From: Piscirickettsiaceae bacterium
Lineage (GTDB): Bacteria > Pseudomonadota > Gammaproteobacteria > Thiomicrospirales > Thiomicrospiraceae
NCBI GenBank assembly: GCA_021767305.1
Contig: JAASTL010000093.1
Span: 1 to 5,552 of the forward strand
Direction of reading: 5' to 3'
Length of the DNA: 5,552 bases
Part shown: piece by piece, positions 1 through 4,426 of the stretch
How the letters are laid out: each line of letters begins with the position of its first letter
Position numbering within the stretch: the first letter of the stretch is position 1
Notes under the pieces: model-generated
What the model was told of the DNA's origin: nothing
The model's input: only the letters and a program-made list of their open reading frames with translations
Database searches by the model: none
Position numbers and translations under genes: made by a program

Positions 1-344
1 ATCTCCCAGGTTTTGGAGAAAAAGGACTTAACGGTTTTTAACTCAATACCATCTGCATCCATAGAACCTAAGTCAATCAATCCGTAACCAAAAGCCTTAT
101 AAATATCTTCAGCCATCTTCTTGGCGGCAGGCACATCCAAGCCTTTACATAAGTTATTCAACTGATTCTTTACCGCATCAGCGGCTGACCCAATCAAAAA
201 GCGCGGGCTGTCGATGTAATCTGCATCTAAGATTGATCGCTGCAGATAATTCATATAATGGTGACAATGAAAAATCATCGCTTCACCACCTACATCTAAA
301 GCACCATGCTGAGTATCAAAAGGGTAATTATTTATATCAAACAT
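1..344 (-). CDS. Uncharacterised HCHH-motif protein, C-terminal part missing
   Basis: The gene starts with ATG at 344-342 and runs off the left edge; 114 codons are visible without a stop. A strong Shine-Dalgarno, AGGAGGG at 355-349, lies 4 bases before the ATG and supports this start. The protein is soluble, with no signal peptide or membrane segment. Its clearest mark is His26-Cys27-His28-His29 followed by Tyr30, a cluster that could bind a metal, haem or another cofactor. Further on, the protein reads FGYGLIDLGS near residues 88-97 and then a SFFSKTWE stretch at about 107-114. The general look (ligand cluster, helical middle, Gly-rich turn) recalls small-molecule-binding domains of the V4R/4-vinyl-reductase type, but this is only an impression. 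It is the second gene of an operon: the 72-aa gene ends 13 bases upstream, so the two products probably act together. I do not recognise the family and assign no function. Confidence 0.85.
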   Translation of the reverse strand, partial: MFDINNYPFDTQHGALDVGGEAMIFHCHHYMNYLQRSILDADYIDSPRFLIGSAADAVKNQLNNLCKGLDVPAAKKMAEDIYKAFGYGLIDLGSMDADGIELKTVKSFFSKTWE

Positions 345-357
345 CACACCCTCCTAA
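345..357 (-). promoter_or_regulatory. Strong ribosome binding site in the 13-base operon gap
   Basis: Read on the minus strand, the gap between the TGA of the 72-aa gene and the next ATG contains AGGAGGG (355-349), nearly the full anti-16S complement, with a short 4-base spacer. It fixes the start of the downstream gene and suggests that gene is translated at high, independent efficiency. Confidence 0.8.
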
Positions 358-576
358 TCAAGCGCGGTAGGCTTGGCCAACCATCTCTTCAGCCACCATT
401 TTGATTTTTTCAAAAAGCGCCTGCGGCACATCAAAATTTGTCATTTCATGAATCGTCTCAGACGTCACCTTTATATTTTCGTGCATCAAGTCGGGTAAAA
501 CACGTACCAAAATCCGATCGACAATTTTTGACTCGCCATTTTGGTGGGCCCATTCAAAGATAGGTTTTGCATCCAT
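358..576 (-). CDS. Small helical hypothetical protein (72 aa), first gene of operon
   Basis: ATG at 576-574, stop TGA at 360-358. AAGGA at 589-585 with an 8-base spacer is a good ribosome binding site. The product is acidic and soluble, predicted mainly helical, with no cysteine, signal peptide or membrane span. Visible features are an N-terminal FEWAH stretch (residues 7-11), a central IVDRILVRVLPDLM helix (18-31) and an amphipathic C-terminal helix (about 51-72). I recognise no catalytic motif. It lies 13 bases ahead of the HCHH-motif gene on the same strand, so the two are almost certainly co-transcribed; it may be a partner subunit or a regulator of that protein. Its own upstream region is interrupted by a palindromic element starting only about 24-28 bases before the ATG. 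The good Shine-Dalgarno and tight operon spacing make it a likely real gene despite its size. Confidence 0.8.
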   Translation of the reverse strand: MDAKPIFEWAHQNGESKIVDRILVRVLPDLMHENIKVTSETIHEMTNFDVPQALFEKIKMVAEEMVGQAYRA

Positions 577-599
577 CGACTATTTCCTTATTAATTCAG

Positions 600-769
600 T
601 AATAGAGAGCTTTGCACGATTTAGGCGCGAGCTAAAAATGAGAGAAAATTTGACTGAATAAGGCGAAAAATGCAGCTAATAGCTAGCTATTAGCCAGTTT
701 TTCAACGCAATTCAGGTGAATTTTAGCCATTTTTTAGCCGTGAATTCACTCGTGCAAAGCTCTCTAATA
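600..769. mobile_element. MITE-like palindromic element with terminal inverted repeats and TAATA flanks
   Basis: Bases 603-619 and 750-766 are perfect 17-bp inverted repeats (TAGAGAGCTTTGCACGA and its complement). The exact sequence TAATA occurs at 600-604 and again at 765-769. The cleanest reading is a 160-bp element (605-764) with 15-bp ends starting GAGAGC and a 5-bp target duplication; because the flanks overlap the repeat by TA, a 2-bp TA duplication is equally possible. The two 82-base arms share one axis at 684/685, which is also the axis of a perfect 20-bp palindrome (675-694). By hand count 55 of 82 arm positions are complementary, so a single strand can fold into one long interrupted hairpin. 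No transposase or other credible ORF lies inside. The ends with a TTTGCA core resemble, from memory, those of some IS5-family elements, so a parent transposase elsewhere in the genome is inferred. It sits between the minus-strand operon and any promoter to its right. Confidence 0.72.
675..694. repeat. Central 20-bp perfect palindrome
   Basis: GCTAATAGCT followed by its exact reverse complement, with no spacer, forms a perfect palindrome. Its centre coincides with the centre of the 17-bp terminal inverted repeats, so it is the tip of the long hairpin and not an independent site. A second short palindrome, GTGAATTCAC at 740-749, lies inside the right arm. Confidence 0.85.
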
Positions 770-771
770 TA
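766..771 (-). promoter_or_regulatory. Possible -10 box for the 72-aa/HCHH operon
   Basis: On the minus strand the bases just outside the palindromic element read TATATT, an acceptable -10 hexamer made partly from the element's duplicated flank. No convincing -35 is seen at the right distance, the best nearby match (TTGAGA) being about 22 bases away. If used, transcription would start inside the element's terminal repeat and the whole hairpin would form the 5' leader. This is a weak call. Confidence 0.25.
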
Positions 772-861
772 GTTTGTTTTGAAAAATTTACTTTCTCAAA
801 CTACCAAAGCGTGTGCGGCAAGCATAGGCAACTTGATAGCAAATTTGCCGCCAACTTTAAG

Positions 862-891
862 TTTAAAAAGGTTGCCACAATACCCTATAAT
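862..891 (+). promoter_or_regulatory. Promoter of the tRNA-Arg gene
   Basis: A perfect TATAAT at 886-891 is preceded, with an 18-base spacer, by TTTAAA (862-867; 4 of 6 to TTGACA). Transcription would begin near 898-900, about 10 bases before the mature tRNA 5' end, a usual leader length. The bases after the -10 box (ACAGCCCAC) are GC-rich, like the discriminator of stringently controlled stable-RNA promoters; that control is inferred. Confidence 0.6.
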
Positions 892-908
892 ACAGCCCAC
901 TATCTTTT

Positions 909-985
909 GCGCCCGTAGCTCAGCTGGATAGAGCACAGCCCTCCGGAGGCTGGTGTCGGGAGTTCGAATCTTCTCGGGCGCGCCA
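909..985 (+). tRNA. tRNA-Arg (anticodon CCG)
   Basis: All 77 bases fold into a complete cloverleaf. The acceptor stem GCGCCCG (909-915) pairs with CGGGCGC (975-981), followed by discriminator G982 and an encoded CCA (983-985). The D stem is GCTC/GAGC and the anticodon stem is CAGCC/GGCTG around the loop CTCCGGA. The T stem GGGAG/CTTCT contains two G-T pairs around the invariant TTCGAAT loop. The anticodon CCG at 943-945 reads the Arg codon CGG. The sequence closely resembles the E. coli CCG tRNA-Arg as I recall it. It appears to be a single-gene unit with its own promoter; no tRNA neighbours, integrase or attachment repeat are seen, and no obvious terminator follows directly. Confidence 0.97.
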
Positions 986-1219
986 TTTACATTACCATTC
1001 CTCAAATCTAATTTGTTGGCATAAGTTTTCACTTATATAAAAGTCTCTAATTCCCTAGAAAAAATACCTGGGCTGACTTTTACAGCGCTTGTGTTAGCAT
1101 AATTCCTAACTCGGCTGCGAATACCTTTGACGCTATATACTTTGTAATAAAGCGCGCCAAAACTCTGACTGTTCCACACTGAGTTGATCAAAGAAATTTT
1201 TTAACCTAAGGACGGCAAA
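986..1219. other. Spacer between tRNA-Arg and the small secreted-protein gene
   Basis: These 234 bases hold no credible gene. A weak hairpin, ATAAGT/ACTTAT at 1021-1036, lies 36 bases after the tRNA but lacks a T-run, so it is a poor terminator. The best promoter candidate for the next gene is CTGACT (1073-1078) with CATAAT (1098-1103) at a long 19-base spacing. CATAAT lies inside the loop of a small inverted repeat, GTTAG/CTAAC (1093-1097, 1106-1110), that might be an operator. This would give an untranslated leader of about 110 bases, which contains another short pair, AACTC/GAGTT (1161-1165, 1181-1185). The promoter assignment is weak. Confidence 0.35.
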
Positions 1220-1537
1220 ATGAAAACAAATGTCTCGTTTGCTGCAATTGCAGTTTTTCTTTTATCAACCTTCGTGACTAACGTATCCGCTAACCAGTTC
1301 ATGAGTGATCGACAACAGTTGATTCAAGAACAGATGGAATTGCTTTCAGATGCTCAAAACATGATGCAACTTGAAATACAGTCCCACTTTAAAAGAGCGC
1401 AAACTATTCAGTCTTATCAGATGTGTATTCAGGCAGCATCTAAAAAAGATGATTTTAGACTGTGCAAAATGAAACTCAAAAAAGACCAGAAAATGCTTGA
1501 TGAAGAAGTCGCATCTTTGCGTGGCATGATGCGATAA
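1220..1537 (+). CDS. Small exported helical protein with a CX12C pair
   Basis: ATG start with TAAGGA at 1207-1212 and a 7-base spacer; stop TAA. The 105-aa product has a textbook Sec signal peptide: Lys2, a hydrophobic core at about residues 5-20, and Val-Ser-Ala at 22-24 as the likely signal peptidase I site. There is no lipobox cysteine, so the mature protein of about 81 residues should be soluble in the periplasm or secreted. The mature part is almost wholly helix-forming and rich in Gln, Lys and Met (nine Met), with heptad-like spacing over residues 30-62 and 84-100. Cys69 and Cys82 are the only cysteines and could join two helices in a disulfide-locked hairpin. Small periplasmic proteins with this C-x(n)-D-x(n)-C helical pattern are common and mostly uncharacterised in Gammaproteobacteria. 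A strong terminator follows, so it is probably a single-gene unit. Function unknown. Confidence 0.88.
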   Translation: MKTNVSFAAIAVFLLSTFVTNVSANQFMSDRQQLIQEQMELLSDAQNMMQLEIQSHFKRAQTIQSYQMCIQAASKKDDFRLCKMKLKKDQKMLDEEVASLRGMMR

Positions 1538-1585
1538 GACGGTAACAAGCCGCTGAAAAAAAATACCTAATTGATCTGTCGATTG

Positions 1586-1615
1586 GCCCTAGCTTATAAA
1601 CTAGGGCTTTTTTTT
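1586..1615 (+). terminator. Rho-independent terminator of the small secreted-protein gene
   Basis: A 7-bp perfect stem, GCCCTAG (1586-1592) with CTAGGGC (1601-1607), an 8-base loop and a run of eight T (1608-1615). It lies about 50 bases after the stop codon and insulates hemH from upstream transcription. Its T-run also shows that the far-upstream TTG at 1614 cannot be a sensible hemH start. Confidence 0.93.
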
Positions 1616-1654
1616 GCGCTCTGGAAATTGCTCACTTTTTAAAATAAATTCCTC

Positions 1655-1660
1655 TACAAT
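1655..1660 (+). promoter_or_regulatory. Candidate -10 box for hemH
   Basis: TACAAT (5 of 6 to TATAAT) lies between the upstream terminator and the hemH start. It would give transcription from near 1667 and a leader of about 40 bases. The -35 is unclear: TTGCTC (1628-1633) is 21 bases away, too far, and TCACTT at the right spacing is weak. A promoter must lie in this 90-base gap because the terminator closes the upstream unit. Confidence 0.4.
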
Positions 1661-1706
1661 AATTTCAGCTGAACACAAACCCACTGCAATTTTTTGGAGA
1701 TTGGCT

Positions 1707-2825
1707 TTGATTTATCAAGGAAACCCGCATTACAAACATGGTGATGAGAGTGCCACGGGCATATTACTGACTAACCTCGGTACCCCTGATGCACCCACCA
1801 AACAAGCATTAAAACCATATTTAAAAGAGTTTTTAGAAGACCCACGTGTGGTGGAACCACCACCAGCGCGCTGGCTTTGGAAACTCATTCTTAACGGTAT
1901 TATTCTTAATACCCGCCCTGCCAAATCAGCAGAAGCCTATGAAACCATTTGGGGTGAATTTGGTGAGGGCTCACCTCTGCTTGATATAGGTAACAAACAA
2001 CTGGAAGCGGTTGCCAAAAGAGTGCGTCCGCATTTTTCTGGTCGTGTTGAATTTGCCTTAGCCATGCGCTATGGCAATCCATCAATTGCAAAAGGCCTGA
2101 AAGAGCTTGAAGCTAAAGGCTGTCAGCGCATTTTAGTGGTACCACTCTATCCGCAATATGCGGCCGCCACTACAGCGTCGACTTTTGATGCCGTTACCGC
2201 AGAACTGCAAACTTGGCGTTGGGTACCTGAAGTTCGTTTTGTAAATAAATACCATCGTCATCCGGGTTACATTAAGGCTTTGGCAAACAGTATTCGTGAA
2301 CATCAAAAAGAGCATGGCAAACCGCAACTTTTAGTTATGTCTTATCACGGTGTTCCACAACGTTATTTAGATAATGGCGACCCTTATCACTGTGAATGTC
2401 ATGTTACCTCGCGACTGGTCGCACAAGAGCTTGGATTGGCAGATGATGAATACAAAGTGACTTTCCAATCTTTATTCGGAAAAGAGGAATGGATTAAGCC
2501 TTACACCGATGCCACCATGAAGTCGTTACCGGATCAGGGCATTAAAGATATTCAGGTGATTTGCCCTGGTTTCTCTGCAGACTGTTTAGAAACCATTGAA
2601 GAAATTGGCGAAGAAAACCGCGAATACTTTGAAGAAGCTGGTGGTGAAAAATTCAGTTACATTCACTGCTTAAATGATCGCGATGATCATGCCGACGCTT
2701 TAGCTGACTTGGTGTTAAAACACACTCAAGGCTGGTATGAGCGCGATGAGTTTATGCAGGATGCGGATGAAAAAGAACGTGCGACAGTTAAAGCTAACGC
2801 GAAAAAACTAGGTTGTCCGTTTTAG
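1707..2825 (+). CDS. hemH: Ferrochelatase (protohaem ferro-lyase)
   Basis: Inserts Fe2+ into protoporphyrin IX, the last step of protohaem synthesis, in the cytoplasm or at the inner membrane. The family opening TGILLTNLGTPDAPT is at residues 17-31. LYPQY and the active-site SYHGVPQRY follow, with metal-binding His214, then the CPGFSADCLETIEEI block at about 286-300 with conserved acidic Glu295. These closely follow E. coli HemH. The start is TTG 1707: GGAGA (1696-1700) sits 6 bases before it, and there is no in-frame ATG between the upstream terminator and the conserved core. TTG 1701 is too close to the ribosome site, and TTG 1614 lies in the terminator. The resulting 372 residues exceed E. 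coli's 320 through about 11 extra N-terminal residues and about 40 C-terminal ones ending KKLGCPF. Cys229-x-Cys231 lies just after the active-site region; whether it binds a cluster is unknown. Single-gene unit, convergent with folM. Confidence 0.96.
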   Translation: MIYQGNPHYKHGDESATGILLTNLGTPDAPTKQALKPYLKEFLEDPRVVEPPPARWLWKLILNGIILNTRPAKSAEAYETIWGEFGEGSPLLDIGNKQLEAVAKRVRPHFSGRVEFALAMRYGNPSIAKGLKELEAKGCQRILVVPLYPQYAAATTASTFDAVTAELQTWRWVPEVRFVNKYHRHPGYIKALANSIREHQKEHGKPQLLVMSYHGVPQRYLDNGDPYHCECHVTSRLVAQELGLADDEYKVTFQSLFGKEEWIKPYTDATMKSLPDQGIKDIQVICPGFSADCLETIEEIGEENREYFEEAGGEKFSYIHCLNDRDDHADALADLVLKHTQGWYERDEFMQDADEKERATVKANAKKLGCPF

Positions 2826-2855
2826 GTTTAAAGGTGACTCAATCACGGTTTAAAC
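2826..2855 (+). other. Hairpin immediately after the hemH stop codon
   Basis: GTTTAAA (2826-2832) pairs with TTTAAAC (2849-2855), and GTGA (2834-2837) with TCAC (2843-2846), around a CTCAA loop: 11 pairs with a small internal bulge. No T-run follows, so it is not a terminator by itself. It may protect the mRNA 3' end or be one half of a double-hairpin ending with the terminator about 30 bases on. Confidence 0.5.
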
Positions 2856-2883
2856 TTTGACCAAAAAACCTCAGACTGCTAAC

Positions 2884-2907
2884 AAACCTCCTTTTGGAGG
2901 TTTTTTT
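2884..2907 (+). terminator. Rho-independent terminator of hemH
   Basis: AAACCTCC (2884-2891) pairs with GGAGGTTT (2896-2903) around a TTTT loop, running into seven T (2901-2907). It lies in the gap between the convergent hemH and folM genes. Read on the minus strand the stem is followed only by TTTG, so it probably terminates folM poorly. Confidence 0.92.
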
Positions 2908-2936
2908 ATATCTTGTTAATATCACTATTTAGTCGA

Positions 2937-3677
2937 CTATTTAATATGGCGCCCACCATTCACCGGTAAAGACAAACCGGTGGAATATGCACTTTGCATT
3001 AAATATTGCACAGCCTGCCAAACCACCTCTTCACCTGGCTCTATTGGCAACAAACCTTCTGCTAATCGCGAATTTTTATATTCTTCGCTATCGCCTTTAT
3101 TAAAAATAATCAGTGAGGGCGCAATATCGTTCACTTTAATGTCTGGGGCATACTTTTGCGCCAAGCTTTTAACCAGACTTTGCAAAGCCGATTTACTCGC
3201 TAAATAAGCCGCTTTGTTGGCATCCCCTTTGGCCACCCTGAAATCTGAAAGAGTAATAATATCTTTTAAGTCTGACGAACTTGCATTGAGCAAGGGTTGC
3301 AAAGCCTGACTCAAATAAAGTGGTGCATCTACATGCAAAGTAAATAGGTCACGATAATTTTGTGAACCTAGCGGTGCAGTCTGATCATTCATCCACAGAG
3401 ATGCATTATGAATTACCGCTCTTAAAGAGCCCACTTTGTTATTGATCTCTTCAACAAGTTTATCTAGTTCGCCAGCTTGTGTGAAATCACTCTGTATGGC
3501 TATCGCACCCCGTTCAACTAGCTCATCCACTTGAGATCTAGGAGTACGATAACTGAACATTACTGGATAGGTGTCTTGTTGCAAAAATGCTTTAACTAGA
3601 TAGGCGCCAATGCGCTGCCCTCCACCAGAGATAAAAATCGCATTTTCCAACTTATTACCTATGTTTTTCGCCTGCAT
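2937..3677 (-). CDS. folM: Dihydromonapterin reductase / alternative dihydrofolate reductase
   Basis: NADPH-dependent short-chain dehydrogenase that reduces dihydromonapterin to tetrahydromonapterin and, more weakly, dihydrofolate to tetrahydrofolate, in the cytoplasm. The 246-aa length fits the family. The pteridine-reductase form of the Rossmann motif, SGGGQRIG, is at residues 17-24, followed by SYRT (42-45), a match to E. coli FolM and expected to select NADPH. HNAS is at 90-93. The active site is Asp145, Tyr158 and Lys162; Asp in place of the usual SDR serine is normal for FolM and PTR1. The C-terminal blocks NDIAPSLIIFN and PVNGGRH also match FolM. The ATG at 3677-3675 has only a weak ribosome site, but it places the glycine motif close to its usual distance from the N-terminus. 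A TTG at codon 10 is a less likely alternative. The gene converges on hemH; 300 bases of gene-free DNA lie upstream, so it is transcribed alone. No folE or folX partner is visible. Confidence 0.94.
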   Translation of the reverse strand: MQAKNIGNKLENAIFISGGGQRIGAYLVKAFLQQDTYPVMFSYRTPRSQVDELVERGAIAIQSDFTQAGELDKLVEEINNKVGSLRAVIHNASLWMNDQTAPLGSQNYRDLFTLHVDAPLYLSQALQPLLNASSSDLKDIITLSDFRVAKGDANKAAYLASKSALQSLVKSLAQKYAPDIKVNDIAPSLIIFNKGDSEEYKNSRLAEGLLPIEPGEEVVWQAVQYLMQSAYSTGLSLPVNGGRHIK

Positions 3678-3753
3678 TAATGAAATTACCGCTTGTTTAA
3701 TTAATCTTAAATCTTAACCTATTACACAATTATGCACGAGAAAAGCACATTAA

Positions 3754-3786
3754 GTGCTGATTAACTGCTGATTAACTGCTGATTAA
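3754..3786. repeat. Tandem repeat, three copies of an 11-bp unit
   Basis: CTGCTGATTAA occurs exactly at 3765-3775 and 3776-3786, and with one change (first base G) at 3754-3764. The 11-base period is close to one helical turn, so any protein that recognises the unit would bind the same face of the DNA three times. It lies 77-110 bases upstream of the folM ATG, a suitable place for an activator or repressor array, but slippage-made sequence is equally possible. Confidence 0.85.
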
Positions 3787-3969
3787 AAGCATATAAAATT
3801 CAAAACTGAAAATTGAAAAATGAATTCGGAAATCAGAAGTGGTAAATATAAGTGGCAAGCTTTAGTCACACAGAGGAATTCAAAAGAAGAGTAAGTTTAG
3901 TTGTAAAGAATTTGAAATTTAAGCACAGAGAAAAAACTAAAGAGCCTATTGATTGTTAAGCTCTGAGTA

Positions 3970-3992
3970 TTAAGTACGCATATTAGGTACGC
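3970..3992. repeat. Direct repeat TTA(A/G)GTACGC, two copies
   Basis: TTAAGTACGC at 3970-3979 and TTAGGTACGC at 3983-3992 differ at one base and are offset by 13 bases. They lie immediately downstream of the stop codon of the small membrane-protein gene. There is no stem-loop or T-run, so they are not a terminator; function unknown. Confidence 0.6.
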
Positions 3993-3995
3993 GTT

Positions 3996-4220
3996 TTATG
4001 ACGTTCTTTTAGTAGACCCCAAAAACAGCATAAGCGCTATTGCGGGAATAATGACAATAAAGATAATTGGGAATATCACCACAAAAACCAGTTGCACAGC
4101 GGTAAGTTCGGTCATAGTAACCACCCAAACCATAATCATCGCAGTGGCAACTATAGCGATAATTGAAATGATCCAACTCACACCAGTCATATTAAATAAA
4201 GCCGCCATCAATTTATTCAT
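3996..4220 (-). CDS. Small two-helix membrane protein (74 aa), hypothetical
   Basis: ATG at 4220-4218, stop TAA at 3998-3996. The product has two long hydrophobic stretches, about residues 14-36 and 42-67, separated by a short polar turn with one Glu (around TMTEL), and a basic C-terminal tail, GSTKRTS. This predicts a helical hairpin in the inner membrane with, by the positive-inside rule, both ends probably cytoplasmic. The ribosome site is modest: TTGGAA with the GGA about 9 bases before the ATG. It is divergent from the Mqo-like gene (206-base gap) and not in an operon with folM. I recognise no family and see no catalytic or ligand residues. The opposite strand is also open across the gene, but the hydrophobic hairpin and ribosome site favour this reading. 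Confidence 0.65.
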   Translation of the reverse strand: MNKLMAALFNMTGVSWIISIIAIVATAMIMVWVVTMTELTAVQLVFVVIFPIIFIVIIPAIALMLFLGSTKRTS

Positions 4221-4426
4221 AATTTATATTCCAACTTTAATCTAGAATAATTGTGAAATCTAATAAGTAGTAATGATACAGTATTTATACTTACCAATAA
4301 AGAAATTTACTTATTAATTATCATTTTGATATATATAGAATTTTCCTGTGCAGCCATTGATTTTTTTATATAATTACCAGCTTGGCATTACGTTTTGCAG
4401 AATGGTTAAAAAAGAGTTTAAGGTTG
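4221..4426. other. Divergent intergenic region of the membrane-protein and Mqo-like genes
   Basis: Very AT-rich, with no gene. It must carry outward promoters for both neighbours. A good plus-strand -10 is present (separate entry). For the minus strand, TATAAA lies near 4284-4289 but with only a weak -35. A minus-strand TGATAAT half-site around 4317-4323 matches half of a 7-1-7 Fur box, but the other half is poor. Confidence 0.5.
4347..4374 (+). promoter_or_regulatory. Promoter of the Mqo-like gene
   Basis: A perfect TATAAT (4369-4374) follows a T-run. The -35 position (TGTGCA, 4347-4352, 16-base spacer) matches only half of TTGACA. Transcription would start near 4381, leaving a leader of about 46 bases before the ATG at 4427. 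Confidence 0.45.

Larger units (their letters stand above)
3678..3995. other. AT-rich gene-free spacer upstream of folM
   Basis: No credible gene is present on either strand. A 24-codon plus-strand frame at 3820-3894 has no ribosome site and no recognisable product. The spacer holds a triple 11-bp tandem repeat (3754-3786), the folM leader with a doubled TTAAGAT on the minus strand (about 3700-3718), and a direct-repeat pair near 3970-3992. A TATAAA at 3792-3797 on the plus strand could be a -10 box, but nothing downstream needs it. I could not find a convincing folM promoter; CATAAT on the minus strand (3734-3729) lacks a good -35. Confidence 0.6.

Noticed and set aside
603..766. Palindrome as a CRISPR repeat or a rho-independent terminator
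   Set aside because: There is only one unit and no regular spacers, and the flanks have no T-run; duplicated flanks and terminal repeats fit a transposable element better.
909..985. tRNA 3' end as a phage or island attachment site
   Set aside because: No integrase gene and no repeat of the tRNA 3' end was seen elsewhere in the window.
796..1032. 78-codon minus-strand reading frame
   Set aside because: It is the antisense of the tRNA-Arg gene. The stretch containing IRTPDTSLRRAVLYPAELRA is a well-known false protein produced by reading tRNA genes backwards.
1021..1036. Hairpin ATAAGT/ACTTAT as a tRNA terminator
   Set aside because: A six-pair A/T-rich stem without a following T-run is too weak to support termination.
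1614..1706. 31-codon N-terminal extension of hemH from TTG 1614
   Set aside because: It would start inside the T-run of the upstream terminator, has no ribosome site and has no similarity to ferrochelatase N-termini.
1730..2327. Three minus-strand frames of 61-64 codons inside hemH
   Set aside because: Shadows of the strongly conserved hemH reading frame; no ribosome sites or recognisable products.
2980..3207. 75-codon plus-strand frame inside folM
   Set aside because: Antisense to the conserved C-terminal half of FolM; no independent evidence.
3820..3894. 24-codon plus-strand frame in the folM upstream spacer
   Set aside because: No Shine-Dalgarno, no hydrophobic or other recognisable pattern, and frames this short are expected by chance.
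4051..4245. 64-codon plus-strand frame opposite the small membrane protein
   Set aside because: Low-complexity Ile/Thr-rich translation with no ribosome site; the minus-strand frame gives a sensible helical hairpin. Not fully excludable.
4317..4323. Possible Fur box in the divergent region
   Set aside because: One half-site (TGATAAT) is perfect, but the facing half matches at only 3 of 7 bases, which is expected in such AT-rich DNA.
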